Source: CAZNXJ01 sp964577115
GTDB lineage: Bacteria > Planctomycetota > Planctomycetia > Pirellulales > Pirellulaceae
Reading direction: 5' to 3'
Length of the DNA: 32,250 nt
Assembly (NCBI GenBank): GCA_964577115.1
Contig: CAZNXJ010000044.1
Span: forward strand, 1-32,250
The notes beneath the pieces were generated by a model. That model searched no databases. It was not told the DNA's origin and worked only from the letters and a program-made list of their open reading frames with translations. How positions within the stretch are numbered: the stretch's first letter is position 1; the number at the start of each line of letters is the position of its first letter. A program made the position numbers and the translations under genes. Of the stretch, positions 7,796 through 15,100 are shown in pieces.

Positions 7796-9850
7796 CTACT
7801 CGGAATGGCCCTCGCCACGCAGTGCACCACGTGGCGGCGCGATGCGATAGCGGCGTATTTTCCGATCGAGCGTCGAACGTTCGATACCCAGAATCGTCGC
7901 CGCTCGGCTCTTGTTCCAGCCCGTCGCCTTGAGTGTTGCTTCGATATGGCAACGTTCGATTTCGGCGAGCGACTGCGGGACGAAGACAGATTTGGGGACG
8001 TGAATTTCACCCGAGTCGCTGGCGGTAGCGAGGTTCGACAGCCCCAGGTCTTCAATGTCGATCCAAGGGCCGTGGGCAAGCACCACGGCACGTTCGATCG
8101 CGTTCTTCAGTTCGCGCACGTTTCCGGGCCAGCGATAGCGCCGCATTAGTTCGAGAGCTTCTGGCCGGAAGCCTTGAATGCGCCGGCCCGTTTCGGCATT
8201 GAAGCGCGCCAGGAAGTGCTCAGCCAATTCCACCACGTCATCGCCCCGCTTCCGCAGCGGCGGGATCAACATCTCGACGACGCGCAGCCGGAAATACAGG
8301 TCGCGGCGAAACCGGTTCTCGCTCACCGCCTTCTCCAGATCCCGGTTCGTCGCCGCAATAACGCGCACATCGACTTTGATCTGCGTGTTGCCGCCGACGC
8401 GTTCGAACGGATGGCCTTCTAGCACCCGCAGGAACTTGGCCTGGATCGACGGAGTCATCTCGCCGATTTCGTCGAGCATCAGCGTGCCCTTGTCGGCCGC
8501 TTCGAACTTGCCGATCTTTCGTTCCGTCGCTCCGGTGAACGCGCCGCGTTCATGACCAAACAATTCGCTTTCCAGGAGCGTCTCGGTCAGGGCCGCACAG
8601 TTCAGACAGACGAAGGGGCCTTTCTTGCGAGGACTCGCGTAGTGAATCGCTCGCGCCACGAGCTCCTTGCCGACGCCGCTCTCGCCGCGGATAAGCACCG
8701 TCGAGCGGATCGGAGCCGCACGCGCGATCTCATGATGCACCCGCTCCATCGCTGGGCTTTTGCCGATGAGTGCGCACTCGGTGCCGAGCAGGTGACGGAG
8801 CTGCGCGATTTCGCTCTGCTTTTGTGACAGGTCGTCGGCCAGTTCCTTCTGGCGTTCGAGGTTTTTCAGTGCGACCGCCAGATTGTCGGCGACGGCCAAA
8901 GTGAACTCGAGGTCATCCGGATCCGGCATCCGCTCGGAGGCCTGACTATATAAATGAACCAATCCGACGACTCGATTGCCCACACGAATCGGAGCGCAGA
9001 TCACTCCACTGGCCTGGATAACCCCTTGGCTGTCGCGGCCGACGAGCACGCTGTCGTCGGCAATGTTGCGGGCGAGCACGCCTTCGCCTTCGCGGAAAAC
9101 GGTAGCGGCAAGAAAATCCGACACGCGCCGGTAGGAGGCGTCGCTACGGCTGGCGGTGGCCACGATGTCCAACTGTTTGCTGCTCGTGATCTGTTCGACG
9201 CCGGGCGGTGCGAGCAGAATTGAGCCGACATCCGCGTGGGTGCTTTGCAGCAGTCCTTGCAGAGCGCATTGGCACAATGCGACGAGCTCCGTTTGGCCGG
9301 CCATTTCAAAGGCAAGGCGGCAGAGCTTCGCCGCGGCTTCGCCCAGCTTGGGAGCCGCCAGTTCCGCGTCACCCTGCTCGGGACGCAGCAGGCGCGTTTG
9401 CCCTCGGCGATGCGTAATGCTCGTCGGTTCGAATCCCGAGTCGGCCGGCTCCTCTGAGGCGTCGGGCACCAGGGGCTCCGGCCCCATCGACACCGTCTCG
9501 TCTCCCGATTCAGTTTCCGGCAGCATCGCCGGCGGGTCGGTGAATGCCTTCGAGATATCGTGGACGAACGCTAATTGACAGTTTGCGATCCGCACGACAT
9601 CACCGGCCGTCAGCGGATGGTCGCGCTTCACGCGCACCCCGCCCACGACGGTCCCATTGCGGCTGTCCAAATCGCGCAGAACCCAGTTGCCGTGGTTCTG
9701 GAAGATCTCTGCGTGGCAGCGACTGCAACGTTCGTCCTTGATGACGATCTGATTTGTCGACGCGCGGCCGATCGTCACCGTGCGGCCGGGAACCAGGCGG
9801 AACACGTCGGTCCACTTGGTCCCTTCTCGGATCACAAGATAAGCAAGCAT
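7796..9850 (-). CDS. FHA-GAF sigma54-dependent transcriptional activator
   Basis: 684 residues from the ATG at 9850, where the FHA domain begins. In order: FHA domain (about 15-95, with TIGR at 26-29 and RDLDSRNGT at 59-67), a Thr/Glu/Pro-rich linker (100-165), a GAF domain (about 175-330), a short coiled coil (330-352), the AAA+ domain (360-600) and a Fis-type helix-turn-helix (630-672). The AAA+ domain has Walker A GESGVGKE (389-396), the sigma54-contact loop GAFTGA (436-441), Walker B MLDE (458-461) and WPGNVREL (574-581), so it should be active. There is no receiver domain, so control is likely through phosphothreonine binding by FHA and a small ligand at GAF. An in-frame extension to a GTG at 10240 would overlap the divergent gene. 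Target promoters are unknown. Confidence 0.92.
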   Translation of the reverse strand: MLAYLVIREGTKWTDVFRLVPGRTVTIGRASTNQIVIKDERCSRCHAEIFQNHGNWVLRDLDSRNGTVVGGVRVKRDHPLTAGDVVRIANCQLAFVHDISKAFTDPPAMLPETESGDETVSMGPEPLVPDASEEPADSGFEPTSITHRRGQTRLLRPEQGDAELAAPKLGEAAAKLCRLAFEMAGQTELVALCQCALQGLLQSTHADVGSILLAPPGVEQITSSKQLDIVATASRSDASYRRVSDFLAATVFREGEGVLARNIADDSVLVGRDSQGVIQASGVICAPIRVGNRVVGLVHLYSQASERMPDPDDLEFTLAVADNLAVALKNLERQKELADDLSQKQSEIAQLRHLLGTECALIGKSPAMERVHHEIARAAPIRSTVLIRGESGVGKELVARAIHYASPRKKGPFVCLNCAALTETLLESELFGHERGAFTGATERKIGKFEAADKGTLMLDEIGEMTPSIQAKFLRVLEGHPFERVGGNTQIKVDVRVIAATNRDLEKAVSENRFRRDLYFRLRVVEMLIPPLRKRGDDVVELAEHFLARFNAETGRRIQGFRPEALELMRRYRWPGNVRELKNAIERAVVLAHGPWIDIEDLGLSNLATASDSGEIHVPKSVFVPQSLAEIERCHIEATLKATGWNKSRAATILGIERSTLDRKIRRYRIAPPRGALRGEGHSE

Positions 9851-10224
9851 GTCGTGCAGTTGACTGTACCTGAGCGGCGCGTGAAGCGGAAGATGTCGCG
9901 CTCGGCGACCTTTCCCCGACCCGCGGGGTTTCCCCAGATGCGCCGGCCGGCGGGGGGCATCGGCATTTTGACACGGAGCCCAAGGCCGGCTGTAGAGCTG
10001 TCCCGGTCGCGGCCGACTGCATTTCTTGCAAACCGGCTTGGCCGTGATTAATGTGTATTTCAACCGGTTCCGATCGGCGCGAAGTTCCGCATTGCGCCAC
10101 TTCGAACACCTGGAACAGAAATTCTTGATGTTCTTTGGGGACGGCGAGCCGGTGGAGCTCAAGTCGCGCGCCGCCTCTCGAGCTAGATTGAAGCGTGTCG
10201 CCTCACATCTCAGGAGTGTCTTAT
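9851..10224. other. 374-bp divergent intergenic region
   Basis: This lies between the sigma54 regulator (minus) and the DUF1598-like gene (plus) and should hold both promoters. The segment near 10040-10070 is locally AT-rich. I see no convincing -35/-10 pair or sigma54 -24/-12 site. A minus-strand open frame continues in phase into the FHA domain and carries two CxxC pairs, discussed under findings. Confidence 0.5.
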
Positions 10225-11601
10225 ATGTCGTATCGCTCACGGGGTGCGCGGAGCCGATTGGGGCTCTGGTTGGCCGTTGCCCTAGTCGTGCCTCTAGCCA
10301 GCCTTTACGCGGGGCACAACCTGTTCAATAACAGTGCGGTCGGTGGGATTTCGATCGATCCGACCGGTGTCGTGCGCGACGCGGACATCGATAGCCTCAA
10401 GATGCGTCTCGAGCAGCTGCGCAAGGATCTCGATGCGCCAGCGCCGGAAATTAATACGCCGGTCGAGATGCGCAAGATCTCGCTTCGTCAATTGGAAGCC
10501 GCCATCCGCGACGCCATTACCAACAATCTGGGACAGCTTCCCGAGGAAATTCAGTTCCTCGCCGGGATCCAGCGCATTCAGTATGTGTTCGTCTATCCCG
10601 AGAAAAACGACATTGTGCTCGCCGGCCCCGGGGAAGGCTGGCGCGTCGATGATGGGGGGAACATCGTCGGCGTGACCACCGGCCGGCCCGTCCTGCGTCT
10701 CGACGACCTGCTGGTAGCGCTACGGTTCGTCCATGAAGCCCGCGAAGTCGGCATCTCTTGCTCGATCGACCCGACGCCCGAAGGCCTACAACGTCTGAAC
10801 GAGGTGCTCGCTCAGCAGCGTTCGTCCGGCCAGCAGCTCAACCCGGCTCGGCTGGAACCGGTGCTCAAGGAAGCCCTGGGACCGCAGACCATTACGCTGA
10901 CCGGCGTACCTCCGACCAGCCATTTCGCGCGCGTGATGGTTGCGGCCGACTACCACATGAAGCGGCTGGCCATGAACGTCGTGCCGTCGCCGGTTCGTGG
11001 CCTGCCCAGCTATCTCGACCTGGCAAAGAATTCGAACGAGCTGCAAACGTCCAATCCTCGCTGGTGGCTCGCGTGCAACTACGATTCGATTGCTAAGAGC
11101 GAGAACGGGCTAGCGTGGGAACTGCGGGGGCCCGGCGTCAAGACGCTGACCGAAGACAACCTGTTCACCGAAGAGGGAACGGTACGCGCCAACCGCGGCA
11201 AAACCAGCCCGCTCGCTCAAAAATGGGCCGACCAGATGACCGAGCGGTATGACGAGCTGAGCGGCCGCAATCCGGTGTTTGGCGAGCTGCGGAACCTGAT
11301 GGACATGTGCGTGGTCGCGGCCATCATCGAAAAGTACAACCTCCGCAGTGCGGCGGACATCGAGCTGCCGCTGCTGTATGACAACCAGAGCGAGTTGGCA
11401 CTGGAGAACTGGAACGCGCCGAAGTCCGTCGCCCCGGTCTGCTCGTTCGTCCGAGCTCGCCGCGGCTGGGTGGTCAGCGCTTCCGGCGGCGTCCAGGTCG
11501 ACTCGTGGCAGGTCGCCGACAAGACGGTCGATGCGCCCGAGCTGGCCGACTTGCACCGTCAGGCCGCCACCGCGGATAGCGCGAGCTGGTGGTGGAACTA
11601 A
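10225..11601 (+). CDS. Secreted protein resembling planctomycete DUF1598
   Basis: 458 residues. The ATG at 10225 is chosen because AGGAG lies eight bases upstream at 10212-10216; an upstream GTG at 10195 has no such site. A signal peptide covers about 1-30 (Arg-rich start, hydrophobic 12-28). The mature protein opens with GGISIDPTGVV (40-50), then a helical region, and continues as mixed alpha/beta without membrane segments. From memory of the family, the opening pattern and overall layout resemble DUF1598 proteins, known almost only from planctomycetes and of unknown function. No catalytic motif stands out. The gene is monocistronic, ending in a strong terminator at 11618-11660. Likely periplasmic or cell-surface. 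Confidence 0.75.
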   Translation: MSYRSRGARSRLGLWLAVALVVPLASLYAGHNLFNNSAVGGISIDPTGVVRDADIDSLKMRLEQLRKDLDAPAPEINTPVEMRKISLRQLEAAIRDAITNNLGQLPEEIQFLAGIQRIQYVFVYPEKNDIVLAGPGEGWRVDDGGNIVGVTTGRPVLRLDDLLVALRFVHEAREVGISCSIDPTPEGLQRLNEVLAQQRSSGQQLNPARLEPVLKEALGPQTITLTGVPPTSHFARVMVAADYHMKRLAMNVVPSPVRGLPSYLDLAKNSNELQTSNPRWWLACNYDSIAKSENGLAWELRGPGVKTLTEDNLFTEEGTVRANRGKTSPLAQKWADQMTERYDELSGRNPVFGELRNLMDMCVVAAIIEKYNLRSAADIELPLLYDNQSELALENWNAPKSVAPVCSFVRARRGWVVSASGGVQVDSWQVADKTVDAPELADLHRQAATADSASWWWN

Positions 11602-11617
11602 CTCCGAAACGCCTCCC

Positions 11618-11660
11618 AGGAGGACGGGCCGCCGGCGCGGTCCGTTCTCCTTTTTCTTTT
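11618..11660 (+). terminator. Strong intrinsic terminator
   Basis: A 13-bp stem pairs 11618-11630 with 11639-11651, including two G-T pairs, around an eight-base GC-rich loop. It runs directly into TTTTTCTTTT (11651-11660). This is a textbook Rho-independent terminator, 16 bp after the DUF1598-like stop. It ends only 14 bp before the GTG of the next gene, so the following cluster needs its own promoter or read-through. Confidence 0.88.
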
Positions 11661-11674
11661 CCCTCACGTCTTTC

Positions 11675-12709
11675 GTGCAGGTATTTCTCTACGAGTACGC
11701 CACGGCGGGCGGTCTAGCCCCGGATTCCGACGACCTCGTCCTGCGCCGGGAACTTTTGGCCGAAGGCGTCGCCATGCGCGACGCCGTGCTGTGCGACTTG
11801 CTCGCCGCCGACTACACGGTAACCACGCTGGCCGATCCGCAGCTGGCTCCGCCCGTCGAGCAGGGCAGGGTGCACGTGGCCGATCGATGGGACGAGCGGC
11901 TACGCGGCTTTGATCAGTATGTCGCTGAGGCGAACGCGGTCCTGCTGATCGCTCCCGAAACAAACGGCATACTCGAGCGGCTTGCCGAGCGTGTCGAGCG
12001 TCACGGAGGCCGGCTTATTTCACCGAGTAGCGAGTTTATTCATATCGCGGGCGACAAGCATTGTACGGCCGAGCGGCTTCGCGCGGCGGGCGTCGCCGCG
12101 CCGGAGGGCTGGGCGATCGACGCCGGCATGTCGAAAACGCTACCCGATTTCGGGCCGTGGGTCCGTAAGCCGCGCGACGGAGCCGGTTCCGCCGGCCTAC
12201 GTCGCTGGAGCGGCACGCGGGCCGAACCGTTGGATCTTCCAACGCGTGTCGAACGGTACTGCCCGGGACGCGCCGCAAGCGTCGCGCTGCTTTGTGGAGC
12301 CGGCGAACCGGTCGTGCTCGTTCCGTGCTGGCAGGACTTGGCAAACGACGGAACGTTCGCCTATCGCGGCGGTTCCTTGCCACTCGACGAATCACCCGAC
12401 GGCCCCTTGGCTCGCCGCGCCCGCAGCCTGGCGATCGCCGCTTTACAAGCGCTGCCGGACACGCAAGGCTATGTGGGAGTGGACGTGGTGCTGGGCGACG
12501 CGCCCGATGGCTCGGCAGACTACGTCATGGAAATCAACCCGCGTCTGACGACGTCGTATGTTGGATTACGAGCAGCCGCCCGCGAGAATCTCGCGCAGTG
12601 CATGCTCCAAGTCGCACTCGGAACAGCGGCTCGCGTCACGTTCTCTTCCACTACGTTGCGGTTCGGCCTTGCGGAACCGGTGCGTCGTCCGCCGAACCTT
12701 AAGCAGTAG
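11675..12709 (+). CDS. ATP-grasp ligase, MfnD-like (tyramine-glutamate ligase)
   Basis: 344 residues from the GTG at 11675; the frame is open further upstream, but there it runs through the terminator and inside the previous gene. The protein has the ATP-grasp layout: an N-terminal pre-grasp domain starting VFLYEYATAGGL, then GDKHCTAERLRAAGV (126-140), the ATP-lysine segment VRKPRDGAGS (163-172), and the metal-binding acids in VDVVLG (269-274) and EINPRLTTSY (286-295). ATP-grasp enzymes join an acid to an amine via an acyl phosphate. With MfnF- and MfnE-like genes next to it, the best guess is MfnD, which adds glutamate to tyramine in methanofuran synthesis, or the equivalent ligase of bacterial methylofuran. 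No ribosome-binding site is evident. The family is clear; the exact substrate is inferred from context. Confidence 0.8.
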   Translation: MQVFLYEYATAGGLAPDSDDLVLRRELLAEGVAMRDAVLCDLLAADYTVTTLADPQLAPPVEQGRVHVADRWDERLRGFDQYVAEANAVLLIAPETNGILERLAERVERHGGRLISPSSEFIHIAGDKHCTAERLRAAGVAAPEGWAIDAGMSKTLPDFGPWVRKPRDGAGSAGLRRWSGTRAEPLDLPTRVERYCPGRAASVALLCGAGEPVVLVPCWQDLANDGTFAYRGGSLPLDESPDGPLARRARSLAIAALQALPDTQGYVGVDVVLGDAPDGSADYVMEINPRLTTSYVGLRAAARENLAQCMLQVALGTAARVTFSSTTLRFGLAEPVRRPPNLKQ

Positions 12710-12714
12710 CAAAC

Positions 12715-13755
12715 ATGGACTGGTTGGCCTTTGATATCGGCGGAGCGAATCTGAAAGTAGCGAACGGCACGGGCTACGCCGCGCACCGCGGCTTTCCACT
12801 CTGGCGCGAACCGCGGCGGCTCGCCGCCGAACTGCGAACAATGATCGCCGAAGCTCCGCCGAGCGACCGGCTGGTCGTCACGATGACGGGCGAGCTGGCG
12901 GATTGCTTCGAGACGAAAGCGGACGGCGTGCAGTTTATTCTGCAGGCCGTCGGCGAAGCCGCCGACGGGCGCCACACGCGCGTTTACCGGCTCGACGGGC
13001 GGCTAGTCGCGCCGGCCATCGCCGCTCGCGAACCCCTCAGCGTGGCCGCCGCCAACTGGCACGTGCTGGCAAGCTTCGCACGCCGCTTCGCGCCGCGCGG
13101 CCGAGCGCTGCTCATCGACATCGGATCGACCACCAGCGACTTCGTGCCGCTGCTCGACGGCGAGCTCGCGGCGACGGGCCGCACGGACACGGAACGGCTG
13201 ATGGCCGGCGAGCTGGTGTACAGCGGCATTTCGCGCACGCCGGTGTGCGGGCTCGTCGACACGCTGCCCTACCGGCAGCGTGACTGCCCCGTGATGCTGG
13301 AACTATTTGCCACAACGAAGGACGTTTACGTGCTGACGGGCGAACTCGAAGAAGACCCAGCAGACATCGACACGGCCGATCACCGCCCGGCCATCAAACG
13401 CGCCGCACGCATGCGGTTCAGCCGGATGATCGGCGCCGATGCCTCGCAGGTCAACATGCGCGACGCGGTGCTCATGGCACAAGCGGTGGCCGAAGCGCAG
13501 GTCGCGCGGCTCGGGGCAGCCGTGCGGAGCATTGTCGAACGGCTCGGGGGAGAACCGGAGACCGTCATTCTTTCGGGTGAGGGCGAATTTCTCGCGAAAC
13601 GCGTGCTGACGGCCCTCGACTTGCAACCTACGATCGTGTCTCTTGCCCAGCGGCTCGGCGGCTCCGTTTCCAAGGCCGCCCCCGCCCACGCGCTCGCGGT
13701 GCTCGCGCGCGAGAATACGGCGAGCGGCGAGTTGCCGCGCAGCACGATCAGGTAA
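12715..13755 (+). CDS. Hydantoinase/oxoprolinase-like protein, MfnF/TIGR03123 type
   Basis: 346 residues. Two ASKHA-type phosphate-binding loops are visible: FDIGGANLK (6-14) and LIDIGSTTSDFVPL (133-146), followed near the C-terminus by ILSGEGEFL. TMTGELADCFETK (56-68) is characteristic of the group described as H4MPT-linked C1-transfer-associated proteins. In archaea the MfnF enzyme joins the aminomethylfuran unit to gamma-glutamyltyramine in methanofuran synthesis. The ATG is 5 bp after the ATP-grasp stop, so the genes are co-transcribed. It is too short and lacks the domains of true hydantoinase or oxoprolinase, and automatic names of that kind would mislead. Confidence in the family is high; the exact reaction in this organism is inferred. 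Confidence 0.82.
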   Translation: MDWLAFDIGGANLKVANGTGYAAHRGFPLWREPRRLAAELRTMIAEAPPSDRLVVTMTGELADCFETKADGVQFILQAVGEAADGRHTRVYRLDGRLVAPAIAAREPLSVAAANWHVLASFARRFAPRGRALLIDIGSTTSDFVPLLDGELAATGRTDTERLMAGELVYSGISRTPVCGLVDTLPYRQRDCPVMLELFATTKDVYVLTGELEEDPADIDTADHRPAIKRAARMRFSRMIGADASQVNMRDAVLMAQAVAEAQVARLGAAVRSIVERLGGEPETVILSGEGEFLAKRVLTALDLQPTIVSLAQRLGGSVSKAAPAHALAVLARENTASGELPRSTIR

Positions 13756-13804
13756 TCGACGTGGAGCTTTCGGGACTCGACTGGCCGCCACCGGCTGTGT
13801 TGCC

Positions 13805-14389
13805 ATGCATTCTGTCCGTGTGATCAAAATCGGTGGCAGCTTGCTGTCATTCGATGCGCTCGTTCCGGCATTGCGCGATTGGCTTGCCGCCGAGCCTCCT
13901 GCGCGCAATGTGCTGCTTGTCGGCGGCGGCGCGTTCACGAACCACGTGCGCGATTGCGATCGGCGGTTCGGGTTCGACCCAGCCCAGGCTCACTGGCTCT
14001 GCATCCGGCTGCTCGATGTCAACACGCGCATGCTCTCGTTGCTTCTGCCTGATGCAACGTTTGTCGATCGCTTCGAACCGCTCCAGGAGATGCTCGCCAA
14101 CGCGGGCCGCGAAGGATTGTGGCTCTTCTCGCCGGAAGAGTTTCTCCAGCGTTTCGAACCGCAGGTGCAGGGAGCGAAGTTGCCGGCCGACTGGACGGCG
14201 ACGAGCGACTCGATTGCAGCGCGGGTCGCTGCCGCGCTCCTGGCCGTTGAACTGGTGCTGGTGAAATCCGCAGATCCCCCGCGCGCGAGCGACGCGGCGC
14301 AGCTTGCTCGCGAGGGTTACGTCGACGAGTTCTTTCCGCAGGCGTCGCGCAACTTGCCCGCGGTGCGGTATGTGAACCTGCGTGGATAG
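13805..14389 (+). CDS. Amino acid kinase family protein, MfnE-like
   Basis: 194 residues from the ATG at 13805; the frame is open upstream but runs into the preceding gene. Motifs of the amino acid kinase fold: VIKIGGSLLSF (6-16) for phosphate binding, LLVGGGAFTNHVRD (37-50), and a C-terminal nucleotide-site segment LVLVKSADPP. It is shorter than glutamate or aspartate kinases (over 250 residues) and has no regulatory domain. Archaeal MfnE, of the same fold, phosphorylates aminomethylfuran phosphate to the diphosphate used by MfnF, which is encoded immediately upstream here (49-bp gap). The gene converges on the suf cluster with 10 bp between. Uridylate or acetylglutamate kinase are less likely on size and context. 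Confidence 0.8.
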   Translation: MHSVRVIKIGGSLLSFDALVPALRDWLAAEPPARNVLLVGGGAFTNHVRDCDRRFGFDPAQAHWLCIRLLDVNTRMLSLLLPDATFVDRFEPLQEMLANAGREGLWLFSPEEFLQRFEPQVQGAKLPADWTATSDSIAARVAAALLAVELVLVKSADPPRASDAAQLAREGYVDEFFPQASRNLPAVRYVNLRG

Positions 14390-14399
14390 TGCGAGCGTT

Positions 14400-14720
14400 C
14401 TAGAAAATGCCGAGCTGATCGCGGGCGTCTTCTGTCATACGGTCGGGTGTCCACGGCGGGTCCATGACCACTTTGACTTCAACGTCGGCAACGCCTTCCA
14501 ACTGCCCGACCACTTGCTTGCTTTGGGCCACGAGCTGCGGACCGGCCGGACACATGGGGCTCGTCATCGTCATTTCGATCCGGACGTTGTGCTGTCCGTC
14601 CTGCTCGGCCGGCTGCACGTCGACGACGTAGATCAGGCCCAGATCAACGATGTTGACGAATAGTTCGGGATCGACAACTTTCTTTAGCTCTTCCCGAATT
14701 TGGTCTTCAGTGACGGCCAT
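14400..14720 (-). CDS. MIP18/DUF59 (SufT-like) Fe-S cluster assembly factor
   Basis: 106 residues, a single MIP18 (DUF59) domain. DPEL (17-20), the NIVDLGLIY segment (23-31), the reactive Cys57 in TSPMCP (53-58) and the closing DPPW (87-90) are the family hallmarks. Such proteins (SufT, the PaaD-like group, eukaryotic CIA2) help mature or deliver Fe-S clusters. Here it is the last gene of the suf cluster, 20 bp after the Rieske gene, with a GGAAGGGGG ribosome-binding site about five bases before the ATG. It lacks the N-terminal extension found in longer SufT proteins. Function in Fe-S assembly is well supported by family and position. Confidence 0.9.
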   Translation of the reverse strand: MAVTEDQIREELKKVVDPELFVNIVDLGLIYVVDVQPAEQDGQHNVRIEMTMTSPMCPAGPQLVAQSKQVVGQLEGVADVEVKVVMDPPWTPDRMTEDARDQLGIF

Positions 14721-14740
14721 TTTCGCCCCCTTCCGGAATG

Positions 14741-15055
14741 TCAGCCCTGCAAACGCACCCAGATTGCGTCGCCTTCGACTTTCACCTCGTGCACTCCCGT
14801 GGGTTCGGTCGCTGGCATGGTGAGCGCAGCGCCCGTACGCACATCAAACTTCGCGCCGTGGCGCGGGCAACTGATCTCGTAGCCGCACAAGCTGCCGTCG
14901 CCCAGCGGCCCGCCGTCATGCGTGCAGACGTCGTCGATGCAGTAGATCTGCCCGCCCACATGCACCAGCACCACTAGGCGGTCATCGACTTCGACGGTTA
15001 CCTTGCCGGGATCCGGGATGTCCGCAACGCGCGCGACCTGAATGAATTCGGACAT
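14741..15055 (-). CDS. Rieske-type [2Fe-2S] ferredoxin
   Basis: 104 residues from the ATG at 15055; an upstream TTG at 15091 is less likely. One Rieske domain with both ligand pairs: Cys44-x-His46 (CTH) and Cys63-x2-His66 (CPRH). There is no membrane anchor or oxygenase domain, so it is a soluble ferredoxin of the NirD/BphF type. Its place between sufD and the MIP18 gene suggests it supplies electrons during Fe-S assembly or is a co-regulated cluster carrier. Similar small Rieske genes occur in suf loci of other bacteria. The gap from the sufD stop is 45 bp. Confidence 0.9.
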   Translation of the reverse strand: MSEFIQVARVADIPDPGKVTVEVDDRLVVLVHVGGQIYCIDDVCTHDGGPLGDGSLCGYEISCPRHGAKFDVRTGAALTMPATEPTGVHEVKVEGDAIWVRLQG

Positions 15056-15100
15056 AGGGAGACGCGGATCGCTCCGCCCGCTGAGCCTCAAGCTGAAAGA

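Noticed and set aside
9426..9437. tRNA T-loop-like sequence GGTTCGAATCCC
   Set aside because: No acceptor, D or anticodon stems can be drawn around it, and it lies inside the linker of the sigma54 regulator gene.
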